A DNA stretch of 64,000 bases from CAVSRC01 sp963730325 (GCA_963730325.1 CAVSRC010000007.1:372001-436000), one strand, 5' to 3'; positions 45,059 to 54,306 are shown, numbered from the stretch's first letter. The notes: a model not told the origin generated them from the sequence alone. Program-made: numbers and translations.

Positions 45059-45589
45059 ATGTCCGAGACCAAACTTGCAGAGAAACCGGCCGAGCTGTCG
45101 GCACGGCCGATCGATCCGGCCACGCGCATCGGTCACGTCCACCTCAAGGTCGCCGATATCGAGCGGTCGCTGGCCTTCTATTGCGGCGTGCTCGGCTTCC
45201 AACTGACGGCGCGCTACGGCAGCCAGGCCGCCTTCTTTTCGGCCGGCGGCTACCACCACCATTTCGGCATCAACACCTGGGAGAGCAAAGGCGGGTCGCC
45301 GCCGCCGCGCGGCACCACCGGCCTCTATCACACGGCCATCCTCTACCCGACGCGGGCCGCGCTCGCCGATGCGCTGCGCCGGCTGATCGCGGCAGGCGTG
45401 CCGCTCGACGGGGCCAGCGACCATGGCGTCAGCGAGGCGCTTTACCTGCGCGACCCGGACGAGAACGGCGTCGAGCTCTATTGGGACCGGCCGCGCGAGG
45501 CGTGGCCGCTCAACCCGGATGGTTCACTGGCGATGAAGACCGAGTGGCTGAATCTCGAGGATCTGCTCAGCGAACCGCCGCTCGCCTGA
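45059..45589 (+). CDS. VOC-family protein (glyoxalase/extradiol dioxygenase-like)
   Basis: A 176-residue vicinal-oxygen-chelate protein. Module 1 starts IGHVHLKVADIERSLAFYCGVLGFQL (about 23-48), and module 2 has LYHTAILYPTRAALADALRRL (about 94-114) with RDPDENGVELYWDRP (about 140-154). Metal ligands fit His in HVHLK, His in YHTAI and Glu in VELYW. It resembles the C-terminal half of catechol-2,3-dioxygenase-like YwbC/CatE proteins. The reaction is unknown. It is followed by a hairpin. Confidence 0.86.
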   Translation: MSETKLAEKPAELSARPIDPATRIGHVHLKVADIERSLAFYCGVLGFQLTARYGSQAAFFSAGGYHHHFGINTWESKGGSPPPRGTTGLYHTAILYPTRAALADALRRLIAAGVPLDGASDHGVSEALYLRDPDENGVELYWDRPREAWPLNPDGSLAMKTEWLNLEDLLSEPPLA

Positions 45590-45597
45590 GGCAAATC

Positions 45598-45615
45598 GCC
45601 CCGGCAGATCGGGGC
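45598..45615 (+). terminator. Hairpin after the VOC gene
   Basis: GCCCCG-GCAGAT-CGGGGC, 9 bases after the stop, followed by CTGTT. The remaining 230 bases to the CobW gene hold no credible gene. I saw no clear Zur-type palindrome there. Confidence 0.55.
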
Positions 45616-45845
45616 CTGTTCCGCCGGGACGGGCCGCGGCGCCGTTTTGGTCGCGCTCCGTTCGCACTCCGATCCCGCTCGCTTAACGGCGCTGCGAAAA
45701 TTCCGCCTGCCGCCTTAACCGCCGCGTAGGCAAGCGGCAGCCCTAACGAACACCTTCCGGCAGGTGCATTCTTTGAGGGCATCGCCTATATCAGCCGGCA
45801 ACCAATCGCGAACCGGCGGCCTTGACCCGCCGCGGAGACTTCCAC

Positions 45846-46883
45846 ATGCCCGAAACCCAGATCCCCGTCACGGTGCTCACCGGCTATCTCGGCGCCGGCA
45901 AGACCACGCTCCTGAACCGCATTCTCTCCGAAAACCACGGCAAGAAATACGCCGTCATCGTCAACGAGTTCGGCGAGATCAACATCGACAACGACCTCAT
46001 CGTCGAGAGCGACGAAGAGGTGTTCGAGATGAACAATGGCTGCGTCTGCTGCACGGTGCGCGGCGACCTGATCCGCGTGGTCGAGGGCCTGGTGAAGCGG
46101 CCCGGCGGCTTCGACGGCATCCTGGTGGAGACCACCGGGCTGGCCGATCCGGTGCCGGTGGCGCAGACCTTCTTCATGGACGACGACGTGCGTGCCCGCG
46201 CCAAGCTCGACGCAGTGGTCGCGGTCGCCGATGCCAAGCACCTGGTGGAGAGCCTGGCCGACAGCCCCGAGGCGCAGGAGCAGATCGGCTTCGCCGACGT
46301 CATCCTGCTCAACAAGACCGATCTGGTGGGCGCCGACGAGCTGGCCGCCGTCGAGGGCCGCATCCGCGCCATGAACCCGCATGCCCTCATCCACCGCACC
46401 GAGCGTTGCGCCATCCCGCTCGACCGGGTGCTCGGCCGCGGCGCCTTCGACCTCGACCGCATCCTGACGCTCGAGCCGGAATTTCTCGACGACGACGGCC
46501 ATGACCATGATCACGACCACGATCATCACGATCACGACCACGATCATGATCACGAGCACCACCACCATCATCACCACGATATCGAAGGCTCCGGCGTCTT
46601 CTCGATCTCGCTCCGGGGCGGCGACCTCGACCCGCAGAAGTTCTTTCCGTGGATCCAGCAGACGGCCCAGGAGCAGGGGCCGGACATCCTGCGTCTGAAG
46701 GGCATCCTCGCCTTCAAGGACGATCCGGAACGCTACGTCGTGCAGGGCGTCCACATGATCATCGAAGGCAACCACCAGCGCCCGTGGAAGGACGACGAGA
46801 TTCGCCAGAGCCGGCTCGTCTTCATCGGCCGCCATCTCGACGAGAAGGCGATCCGCGCCGACTTCGAGAAGTGCATGGCCTGA
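45846..46883 (+). CDS. CobW/COG0523 G3E GTPase with His-rich metal loop
   Basis: A 345-residue metallochaperone-type GTPase. P-loop GYLGAGKTTL (about 11-20), switch I NEFGEINIDN, the metal-binding GCVCCTV (CxCC, about 65-71), Walker B VETTGLADP and the guanine-recognising NKTD (about 158-161) are present. A 26-residue His/Asp run (about 219-245) precedes the CobW_C domain. These are the marks of zinc- or cobalt-handling chaperones that supply metal when it is scarce. The first part (45822) of the frame was dropped; MPETQIPVTVLTG is the usual start. Expression under zinc limitation is likely but no operator was found. Confidence 0.92.
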   Translation: MPETQIPVTVLTGYLGAGKTTLLNRILSENHGKKYAVIVNEFGEINIDNDLIVESDEEVFEMNNGCVCCTVRGDLIRVVEGLVKRPGGFDGILVETTGLADPVPVAQTFFMDDDVRARAKLDAVVAVADAKHLVESLADSPEAQEQIGFADVILLNKTDLVGADELAAVEGRIRAMNPHALIHRTERCAIPLDRVLGRGAFDLDRILTLEPEFLDDDGHDHDHDHDHHDHDHDHDHEHHHHHHHDIEGSGVFSISLRGGDLDPQKFFPWIQQTAQEQGPDILRLKGILAFKDDPERYVVQGVHMIIEGNHQRPWKDDEIRQSRLVFIGRHLDEKAIRADFEKCMA

Positions 46884-46893
46884 AGCGATCCTC

Positions 46894-47592
46894 TCAGCCG
46901 GGCGCGACCTCGGCGCGGGCAAAGGAGGAGGGCGTCAGCCAGGCGTCCATGCTGCGCGCAAGGGTCTGCGATCCGGTGAGCGTGATGCGTTCGGCGCTGA
47001 TCTCGCTGGTGAGGCGCGAGCGCCCGAAGAACACGGAGACCAGCGCCTTCAGCTCGGCCGAGACGAACAGGTCGACGTCGAAACCGGGATCCTGGAAGCA
47101 GACGTCCACCTGGGCGCCGGGCCGCGAGACGATCCAGTAGTCTCGGGGTTCGCGCTCATATGCGGGAAAAGAGAACTGGAACACGACGCGCCGCCGGGGC
47201 AGGGCGGCGCGGTTGATGTTGCGGCGCATGTTCCACATGAAGAACTTCGGGTCGATCCAGCAGAGCTGATCGTCGGCATCCATGTTGCGATAGGCCCATT
47301 CGCCGAGCGCCTGGATGATGGGCTCCAGCTCGCGCGCCGCCTGAGTGCGGACATAGTCCACGGTGCCGGTCGCCGGGTCTTCGATGCGCTCGACGAGGCC
47401 ACGGGCTTCGAGCTGCTTCAACCGCTGGCTGAGAAGAGAGGGCGAAATTCCCGGCACGCCGCGCCGGATTTCGTTGAAGCGGGTGGAGCCCCACCACATC
47501 TCGGTCAGGATCAGCAGGGTCCAGCGCGGCTCGAGCACCTCGCAGGCTTTCACCACCGGGCAGAACAAAGCGAGCTTGCTGATTGGCATCAA
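46894..47592 (-). CDS. HxlR-family regulator with C-terminal sterol-carrier-like domain
   Basis: A 232-residue regulator. The HxlR winged helix covers about 9-100: CPVVKACEVLEPRWTLLILTEMWWGSTRFNEI, then PGISPSLLSQRLKQLEARGLVER. Cys10 is at the usual HxlR sensing position (redox or aldehyde sensing in some members). The extra 120 residues resemble the SCP2-like ligand domain found in this longer subgroup. It is divergent from the PLP-dependent decarboxylase 145 bases away, its probable target. Confidence 0.87.
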   Translation of the reverse strand: MMPISKLALFCPVVKACEVLEPRWTLLILTEMWWGSTRFNEIRRGVPGISPSLLSQRLKQLEARGLVERIEDPATGTVDYVRTQAARELEPIIQALGEWAYRNMDADDQLCWIDPKFFMWNMRRNINRAALPRRRVVFQFSFPAYEREPRDYWIVSRPGAQVDVCFQDPGFDVDLFVSAELKALVSVFFGRSRLTSEISAERITLTGSQTLARSMDAWLTPSSFARAEVAPG

Positions 47593-47737
47593 TCTTTTCC
47601 TTTGGGCATCACTATCCCGCCAATGCGGGCGGCAGGCCAGTACAGAAACAGTACCGGACGTGCTTCAATTCCGTCACTGGACCGGGCCGGCGCGACCGGC
47701 TCTAGTCTTGCGGCAGGGAAGGACCGGGAGGCGCGCG

Positions 47738-49174
47738 ATGGACCAGACATCCTCACAGGGGCAGGGGCTCTCGCGCGACGAGGCGGACGCGCTGGAGGCG
47801 GCCTATCGACGCAGCACTGGACTACCGGCAGACGCTGCCGCAACGTCCCGGCCCGGCCGGCAATCGGTCTCGATGAAGCGGTGGCGCGGTTCCGCACGCC
47901 GCTCGCCGAGGACGGCATGCCGGCGGCAGAAGGTCATCGAGCAGATCGTGCGCGACGCCGGGGACGGCCTGCACAAGATGGCGGGGCCGACCTTCTTCGG
48001 CTATGTCCTCGGCGGCTCTCATCCGGTCGGCGTCGCCGCCGATTTCCTCGTCTCCGCCTGGGGGCAGAACGCCGGATCGGCCTTCGAGACCCCGTCGATC
48101 ACCGGCATGGAGCGCGCCGTCTGCGACTGGGTCGTCGATCTGCTGTCCCTGCCGCCGGAAAGCGGCGCCGGGCTCGTCACCGGCGGCAGCGTGGCGAACA
48201 TGGTCGGCATCATGGCGGCGCGCCACGCGCTGCTCGCGGCGCAGGGCTGGAACGTCGAGGAGAAGGGGCTGTTCGGCGCGCCGGCCTTCCCGGTGCTGAT
48301 CGGAAAGGACGCCCATTCCGCGCCCTTCGCGGCACTGCGCTATGCCGGCCTCGGCGCGCAGTATGCGACCCGGATCGACACCGACGGCGAGGGGCGGATC
48401 GACGTGGATGCCTTCCGCGCCGCGCTTGATGCCAGTACGGCGCCGCCGCTGGTCGTGCTCCAGGCCGGGCAGATCAATACCGGCGCCTTCGATCCCTTCG
48501 CCGAGCTGATCCCGCTGGTCCGCGAAAGGCAGGGCTGGGTGCATGTCGATGGCGCCTTCGGCCTGTGGGTCGCGGCCGTGCCGGAGCTCGCCGATCGCCT
48601 GGCCGGCGTGCAGGCGGCCGATAGCTGGGCCGTCGACCTGCACAAATGGGTCAACGCCCCCTTCGACGCCGGCATGGTGATCGTTCGCGACCGGCCGTCT
48701 CTGGTCGCGGCCATGTCCGCCTGGGGCGCCTATCTTCCCGCGACGACCGACCATTGGGAGCCGACCGATTCGACGCCCGAACTGTCGCGGCGTGGGCGTG
48801 GCGTGCCGAGCTACGCCATTTTGCGTCATCTCGGGCGCGCCGGAATGCGCGAGATGGTGGCGCGCCATTGCCGGCTGGCGGAGCGCACGGCGCATTCGCT
48901 GGCCGCGGAACCGGGTCTGCACGTTCTGAACGAAATCCATTCCAATCAGGTGGCGGTTGCCTGCGGCGACGGGCCGGATGGCGACGCGCAGACATTGCGC
49001 GTGCTGCACAGGGTTCAGGAACGCGGCAAGGTCTATCCGACCCATGGCGAATGGGCGGGCCGCAAGATCATCCGGATTTCGGTGATCGGCTATGCGATGC
49101 ACGAGGCCGATGTCGACCTGCTGGCTGCCGAAATCATCGATGCCTGGCGCTGGTGCCGGGAAAATCCGGCCTAA
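47738..49174 (+). CDS. PLP-dependent decarboxylase (group II), locally scrambled
   Basis: A 478-residue fold-type I decarboxylase of the DDC/GAD group: GPTFFGYVLGG (about 79-89), LVTGGSVANMVG (about 146-157), GKDAHSAPF, HVDGAFGLW with the PLP Asp (about 267-275) and the Schiff-base lysine in VDLHKWVNAPFD (about 297-308). It probably decarboxylates an aromatic amino acid or related compound. Residues about 26-65 read oddly (RSTGLPADAAATSRPGRQSV). The other frames there give LDYRQTLPQRP and then ARPAIGLDEAVARFRTPLAE, as expected. Three single-base insertions near 47815, 47852 and 47929 explain this and cancel out. It is divergent from the HxlR gene. Confidence 0.85.
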   Translation: MDQTSSQGQGLSRDEADALEAAYRRSTGLPADAAATSRPGRQSVSMKRWRGSARRSPRTACRRQKVIEQIVRDAGDGLHKMAGPTFFGYVLGGSHPVGVAADFLVSAWGQNAGSAFETPSITGMERAVCDWVVDLLSLPPESGAGLVTGGSVANMVGIMAARHALLAAQGWNVEEKGLFGAPAFPVLIGKDAHSAPFAALRYAGLGAQYATRIDTDGEGRIDVDAFRAALDASTAPPLVVLQAGQINTGAFDPFAELIPLVRERQGWVHVDGAFGLWVAAVPELADRLAGVQAADSWAVDLHKWVNAPFDAGMVIVRDRPSLVAAMSAWGAYLPATTDHWEPTDSTPELSRRGRGVPSYAILRHLGRAGMREMVARHCRLAERTAHSLAAEPGLHVLNEIHSNQVAVACGDGPDGDAQTLRVLHRVQERGKVYPTHGEWAGRKIIRISVIGYAMHEADVDLLAAEIIDAWRWCRENPA

Positions 49175-49262
49175 ATAAGGGGTTGCCTTTGCCGGCCGCT
49201 GCGGCGAGGAAGGCGGCGAACGGCCGCCTCGCCGGCGGTACCCTTTTGCCGGACGTCTCCTC

Positions 49263-50240
49263 ATGCCTTCCATCCAGGACTTCCCCTTCGGAGCCTTCGT
49301 CGTCGAGGCCGCCTTTCTCGGCGACACGGCGGTCTATGCGCTGGGCGACGGTACCGTGCGCCGCGCCTCGGGCCCGGCGGCGGAAGAGACCCGTGTGCAC
49401 GAAGGCGCCATCCTCGCCGCGACGCCGGCGCTCGACGGCAAGACGCTGATCACCGGCGGCGACGACGGGCTGGTCGCCTCGGTCGATGCCGCCGGCACGG
49501 TGACGAGGCTCGCCGAGCGGCCGCGCAAATGGATCGACCACGTTGCCGCCGGCCCGGCCGGCACGGTCGGCTTCGCCACCGGGCGCCAGGCCTTCGTGCG
49601 GCTCACCGACGGGCGCGAGCGCAGCTTCGACCATGCCCGCGCCGTCGGCGGCATCGCCTTCGCGCCCAAGGGCCTGCGCCTGGCGGTCGCCCGCTACGAG
49701 GGCGTCACCCTGTGGTGGGCGGGTACCGAGGCCGAGCCGACATCGTTCGCCTGGAAGGGCGCCCATATCGGCGTCACCTTCTCGCCCGACGGGCGGAATC
49801 TCGTCACCGTCATGCAGGAGAACGCGCTGCATGGCTGGCGGCTGGACGATGGCCGCGACATGCGCATGACCGGCTATCCGGCCAAGCCGCGCTCGCTGTC
49901 ATGGTCTCTCAAGGGGCGCTTCCTCGCCTCGTCCGGCGCCAATGCCGCGATCCTCTGGCCCTTCCACTACAAGGACGGGCCGATGGGCCGCCAGCCGCTG
50001 CAACTCGGCGCGCGCGAGGAGCTGGTCACCCGTGTCGCCTGCCATCCGAGCGAGGAGATCGTGGCGGTCGGCTATCGCGACGGCATGGTGCTGGCGGTGC
50101 GCTTCGCCGACCAGGAGGAGGCGCTGCTGCGCCGCCCCGGCGGCGGCCCGGTATCGGCGCTGGCCTGGGACAAGCGCGGCGGCCGGCTTGCCTTCGGCAC
50201 CGAGGAAGGTGCCGCCGGCATCGTCGATCTGGCCGGCTGA
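49263..50240 (+). CDS. WD40-repeat protein
   Basis: A 325-residue cytoplasmic protein with about seven WD40-like repeats, for example GAILAATPALDGKTLITGGDDGLVASVD and GAHIGVTFSPDGRNLVTVMQENALHGWR, predicting a seven-bladed propeller. There is no signal peptide. In related genomes I recall a gene of this type lying directly behind a CobW GTPase. Here it lies 2.4 kb behind one, with the HxlR and decarboxylase genes between. A role in metal-stress scaffolding is only a guess from that context. Confidence 0.82.
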   Translation: MPSIQDFPFGAFVVEAAFLGDTAVYALGDGTVRRASGPAAEETRVHEGAILAATPALDGKTLITGGDDGLVASVDAAGTVTRLAERPRKWIDHVAAGPAGTVGFATGRQAFVRLTDGRERSFDHARAVGGIAFAPKGLRLAVARYEGVTLWWAGTEAEPTSFAWKGAHIGVTFSPDGRNLVTVMQENALHGWRLDDGRDMRMTGYPAKPRSLSWSLKGRFLASSGANAAILWPFHYKDGPMGRQPLQLGAREELVTRVACHPSEEIVAVGYRDGMVLAVRFADQEEALLRRPGGGPVSALAWDKRGGRLAFGTEEGAAGIVDLAG

Positions 50241-50316
50241 CGCGCATCTGCCAGACCGGGGCGCGGCTGATCACCGGCCGCGACGACCGGCAGGCCCCGC
50301 CACACTGATCCCCGCC

Positions 50317-51753
50317 TCAGTGCACCAGCACGTTGCGGAACTGCCAGGGGTCGCTGGTATCGATGTCCTCGGGGAACAGCGCCGGGCGGCCGGTGAGCGG
50401 CGTCCAGTCGGTATAATAGCCCTTGACCGGGCCGAGATAGGGCAGCTGCACCTCTAGGCAGCGGCGGTAGTCCATCTCGTCGGTCTCGACGATGCCGGCA
50501 TTGGGGTTCTCCAGCGCCCACACCATGCCGGCGAGCACCGCCGAGGACACCTGCAGGCCGGTGGCGTTTTGATAGGGTGCCAGCGCCCGGGTCTCCTCGA
50601 TGGAAAGCTGCGAGCCGAACCAGTAGGCGTTTTTCGCATGGCCGTAGAGCAGCACGCCGAGCTCGTCGATGCCGTCGACGATCTCGTTCTCTTCGAGGAT
50701 GTGCTCGGTCTTCTCGTGCAGTTCGCCACTGCCGAAGACCTCGTGCAGCGAGAGCACCGCGTCGTTCGCCGGGTGATAGGCGTAATGGCAGGTGGGGCGA
50801 TAGACGACCGTGTCGCCGTCCTTCACCGTGAAATAGTCGGCGATCGAGATCGACTCGTTGTGGGTGACGAGGAAGCCGTATTGCGCGCCGGGCGTCGGGC
50901 ACCAGGTCCTGACCCGCGTATTGGCGCCAGGCTGGAGCAGATAGGCGCCGGCGCGTGCGCCAAGCTCGTGCAGCCGCCCGTTCTCCGGCAGCCATTTCTC
51001 GTGGGTTCCCCAGCCCATCTCGGCGGGCTGCATGCCCTCCGACATGAAGCCTTCCACCGACCAGGTGTTGACGAAGACGTCCATCGGCTTCGGCTTCACC
51101 GAGCGCTGGGTATCGCGCTCGGCGATGTGCACCCCCTTGACGCCGAGGTCGCGCATCAGCCGTGCCCAGCCTTGGCGGTCGGCCGGTCCCGGCTCGTCGA
51201 AGGGGTGGCCGAGGTCGTGCGCCAGGTTGACCAGCGCCTGCTTGACGAACCAGGAAACCATGCCGGGATTGGCGCCGCAGCAGGAGACGGCGGTGGTGCC
51301 GCCGGGATTGCCCGCCTTCTCGTCGCGCACCGTGGTGCGCAGCGCATTGTTGGTGCGCGCTTCCGGCGTGACGGAGGTGTCGAAATAGAAGCCCGGCCAC
51401 GGCTCGACCACCGTGTCGATATAGGGAACGCCGAGCGCGCGGCAGAGACGCATGATCTCCAGCGACGCGGTATCGACCGACAGGTTGACGCAAAAGCCGG
51501 TGCCGCCGCCTTCGGTGAGGAGCGGGGTCAGCACCTCGCGATGGTTCTCCGGTGTCAGCCCGACATGGACGAAGCGGATGCCCTTCTGGTCGAGCAGCGC
51601 GCGGTCGGCGTCGTCCGGGGCGATGACCACCATGCGCGTATGATCGAATTCGAAATGGCGCTCGATCAGGGGAAGGGTGCCCTTGCCGATCGAACCGAAG
51701 CCGATCATGACGATGGGACCGTCGATCTTGCCGTAGACCGGCCATTCGGCCAT
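50317..51753 (-). CDS. hss: Homospermidine synthase
   Basis: A 478-residue enzyme, matching the usual length of bacterial HSS. The NAD-binding GFGSIGKGTLPLIERHF (about 18-34), VNLSVDTASLEIM, YIDTVVEPWPGFY (about 111-123), CCGANPGMVSWF (about 159-170) and TWSVEGFMSEGMQPAEMGWG (about 230-249) are family-defining. HSS makes symmetric homospermidine from putrescine (or spermidine plus putrescine) with NAD as a recycled cofactor, giving the main polyamine in many Alphaproteobacteria. It is single and convergent with the WD40 gene. Confidence 0.95.
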   Translation of the reverse strand: MAEWPVYGKIDGPIVMIGFGSIGKGTLPLIERHFEFDHTRMVVIAPDDADRALLDQKGIRFVHVGLTPENHREVLTPLLTEGGGTGFCVNLSVDTASLEIMRLCRALGVPYIDTVVEPWPGFYFDTSVTPEARTNNALRTTVRDEKAGNPGGTTAVSCCGANPGMVSWFVKQALVNLAHDLGHPFDEPGPADRQGWARLMRDLGVKGVHIAERDTQRSVKPKPMDVFVNTWSVEGFMSEGMQPAEMGWGTHEKWLPENGRLHELGARAGAYLLQPGANTRVRTWCPTPGAQYGFLVTHNESISIADYFTVKDGDTVVYRPTCHYAYHPANDAVLSLHEVFGSGELHEKTEHILEENEIVDGIDELGVLLYGHAKNAYWFGSQLSIEETRALAPYQNATGLQVSSAVLAGMVWALENPNAGIVETDEMDYRRCLEVQLPYLGPVKGYYTDWTPLTGRPALFPEDIDTSDPWQFRNVLVH

Positions 51754-51904
51754 CGCTGCTCTCCTTGGATGGGAAGTCGTTCTGGGTGCGTCGGGGCTGT
51801 GATTGGCGGAAATCGGTCCCCCAAGTCAACTGCTGCGTGGGATTGATTGCACGGTGTGGTTGCTTATGCTGATGCAGCGGCGATCCGTTGTGGCAGGAGT
51901 GGAT

Positions 51905-52852
51905 ATGACCACGTGGACGTTCGCCGGCCTTGCGCTTGCTGTGGCGATCGGCGTTGCGCCGGCCTGGATCGACGGCCAGGGCGGGCAAGGCATCGTGCAT
52001 CAGGTCAGAATCGTCGGGCAGAACGACGACCGCGCGGACCTCCTCTTCAACCGGCGGTTCCTCGAGCTGAGCGTCGAAGAGTCACGGCACATCCGTGCGG
52101 CGACGGGTTACGTCTCCTGTCCGGGCACGAAGTACGGGAACCTTACGACTACCTCGGCGAGCCTGATCATCTCCAATGGTCAGGTTCTGACCACCGCCCA
52201 TACGTTCATCGACGAGAAGGGCCGGCGCCGCGAGCCGTTGTCCACGTGCTATTTCGAAAACCAGGCCGACCCGATGGTGAAGATTCCGCTCCTCGGCAAG
52301 AAGGGCTCCTACATCTTCGGGAGCAATGATCCGGTCAGAAGCGGAGGCCCAGCAGCTGACTTTGCCATTGCACGATTGAGCCACCCTCTGGAGGGTATCG
52401 AACCGTTTCCTGTCGACCTCTCCGAGCAGCCGGTGACCATGTGTCCCGACGGCAGTGGCGAGGCCAATGGCTGCTGGGTCTTGGTGATTTCAGCGGCAGA
52501 GGAGGGCATTACCATCGGTGATCGCGCGACCAGCGGCATAGACTGGAAGCATGCGATCGCGCGAACGTGCGCATACAGAGTCCGTTTGCCGCCACGGCGC
52601 GGAGGATCGGAAACTTATCTGGGCGACTGCGATATCAGCGGTGGCGCCTCCGGCGGTGCCAACTTTGTCCGCGACAACGGTCAACTTGTCCTCAAGGCGA
52701 TGACGGTGGGTGATGCGAAACATGGCAAGGACTATTTGCCGTTCCACTACGATCGGCGCCACCCGAAGAACGACAACTATTCGATTTCGATCGGCATCAG
52801 CAAAACCCTGCTGCGCGACGCGATCAAACTCGACAAGAAGTTCAATCACTAG
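51905..52852 (+). CDS. Exported trypsin-like serine protease (S1 fold)
   Basis: A 315-residue protein with an N-terminal hydrophobic stretch (residues 5-20) acting as signal or anchor. The triad reads as His in VLTTAHTF (about 92-99), Asp in ADFAIARL (about 155-162) and Ser in CDISGGASGGAN (about 240-251), with cysteines that could form disulfides (CPGTK, STCYFE, CPDG, NGCW). It resembles V8/HtrA-type single-domain proteases without PDZ. The open frame starts at 51803, but ATG 51905 has AGGAG with good spacing. Function is unknown; the base composition is slightly less GC-rich than its neighbours. Confidence 0.78.
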   Translation: MTTWTFAGLALAVAIGVAPAWIDGQGGQGIVHQVRIVGQNDDRADLLFNRRFLELSVEESRHIRAATGYVSCPGTKYGNLTTTSASLIISNGQVLTTAHTFIDEKGRRREPLSTCYFENQADPMVKIPLLGKKGSYIFGSNDPVRSGGPAADFAIARLSHPLEGIEPFPVDLSEQPVTMCPDGSGEANGCWVLVISAAEEGITIGDRATSGIDWKHAIARTCAYRVRLPPRRGGSETYLGDCDISGGASGGANFVRDNGQLVLKAMTVGDAKHGKDYLPFHYDRRHPKNDNYSISIGISKTLLRDAIKLDKKFNH

Positions 52853-52963
52853 TCCGACATAGCCGGGAATCTTGCGCTTGTCCGCCGGCCCTTGCCGCGC
52901 CCTTGGCCCGCCACACTCGGCCCCTATTTCTCCCAGTTCGGGCAATGCGGAGGAAACCCATCC

Positions 52964-54226
52964 ATGACCAGACGCTTGCCGGCGCTTGCCGCGCTCATAG
53001 CCCTCGTGCCGGTGCTGGCAGCTCTGCCCGCCGCTGCCGAGGCACCGCCGGCTTCCGGCAATGCCGTGTTCGACCGCGCGGTCGATGTCGTCAACGAACA
53101 CTTCTTCTCAACGGCCGCATTGCCGGCGTTCAACGAAGCGGCGGCGCTGGTGGCCGGCCAGATGCCGGATCTCAAGGATGCCGGACCGGGCGTAGTCGGC
53201 GATGCCGTCTCCTTTGTGCTCGGCAGCTTGCATGCCTCGCATACCGGGCGCTACACGCCCGACCGGGTCGATTATTACGAGCTCGCCGACGTGTTCCGCT
53301 TTGCCATCCGCCGCGACATGCGCCGGCTGTTCCCGCCGAAGGGCGAGGCGACCTATGCCGGCATCGGCATTGCCAGTGCGACGATCGACGGCAAGCGCTT
53401 CGTCACCCACGTCTATGACGGCGGCCCGGCGGCCAGGGCCGGCCTTCTTGCCGGCGACGAGATCGTCTCGGTCGATGGCGCGCCCTTCGCCGAGATCGGG
53501 TCGTTCCGCGGCAAGGCCGGAGAGACGGCGCATCTCCTGGTGCGGCGCGCGGCGGACGCCCAGCCGATCGCCGTCGACGTGCCGGTCGGCAAGATTCAGC
53601 CGGGCGATCTCTTCGTCCAGGCGATTTCGGACAGCGTGAAAACCTTCGACCAGGGCGGCCACAAGATCGGCTATATCCGCCTGTGGGCCTATACGCGCGA
53701 GCAGGTGACCTCGATCCTTTATGACGAGCTCGGCCAGGGGCGCCTGAAGGACGTGGACGGGCTGGTGCTCGATCTCAGGAGCAAATGGGGCGGGGCGCCG
53801 GGGGATGCGGCCGAGACCTTCGTCGGCGGCGCCGCCGACATGGTCGGCGTGAACCGCGACGGTACCCGCAACCTGGTCACCTTCCGCTGGCACAAGCCGG
53901 TGGTCGCCATCATCGACGGCGGCACGCGCAGCGGCATGGAGGTGCTCGCCTATTCGCTGAAGAAGAACGGCGTGCCGCTGGTCGGCGCACCGACGGCCGG
54001 CAATGTGCTGGCCGGCACGGCCTATCTGCTCCCCGACGACAGCCTGCTCGAACTGGCGGTTGCGGACGTGTTCGTGGACGGCAAGCGGCTGGAGGCCAAT
54101 CCGGTCCAGCCGGACGTCGCGGTGCCCTTCGATGTGCGCTATGCCGCCGGGCGCGACCCGCAGCGCGACGCGGCCACGGCGCTGATGGCCGAGCACCTGT
54201 CGGACACGGGCGGCGGGGTGAACTGA
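52964..54226 (+). CDS. S41-family (C-terminal-processing-like) peptidase
   Basis: A 420-residue exported protein with a signal peptide (residues 1-25, ending PAAAEA). A PDZ-like part (about 130-215: GIGIASATIDGKRFVTHVYDGGPAARAGLLAGDEIVSVDG) is followed by the S41 core (GYIRLWAYT, LVLDLRSKWGGAPGDA, IDGGTRSGMEVLAYSLKKNG, LVGAPTAGNVLAG). The nucleophile Ser in GTRSGME is kept. The Lys expected about 25 residues later (FGKG in CtpA) is Asn here (TAGNV). It may use a tricorn-like mechanism or be impaired. GCGGAGGAAA precedes the ATG. Confidence 0.83.
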   Translation: MTRRLPALAALIALVPVLAALPAAAEAPPASGNAVFDRAVDVVNEHFFSTAALPAFNEAAALVAGQMPDLKDAGPGVVGDAVSFVLGSLHASHTGRYTPDRVDYYELADVFRFAIRRDMRRLFPPKGEATYAGIGIASATIDGKRFVTHVYDGGPAARAGLLAGDEIVSVDGAPFAEIGSFRGKAGETAHLLVRRAADAQPIAVDVPVGKIQPGDLFVQAISDSVKTFDQGGHKIGYIRLWAYTREQVTSILYDELGQGRLKDVDGLVLDLRSKWGGAPGDAAETFVGGAADMVGVNRDGTRNLVTFRWHKPVVAIIDGGTRSGMEVLAYSLKKNGVPLVGAPTAGNVLAGTAYLLPDDSLLELAVADVFVDGKRLEANPVQPDVAVPFDVRYAAGRDPQRDAATALMAEHLSDTGGGVN

Positions 54227-54244
54227 ACGAGAGGCGTAGGTAGG

Positions 54245-54275
54245 GTGGGTTAGGTGCGCGAGCGCCGTAACCCAC
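54245..54275. repeat. GTGGGTTA / TAACCCAC palindromic repeat
   Basis: GTGGGTTA and TAACCCAC flank GGTGCGCGAGCGCCG. This is a common dispersed bacterial repeat. It lies between two convergent genes, where it can act as terminator. A partial inverted copy GGTGGGTTATG follows at 54300-54310, and a diverged copy is at 56876-56905. Confidence 0.65.
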
Positions 54276-54306
54276 GTTGGGACGACCGGCAGGCTCGGTC
54301 GGTGGG

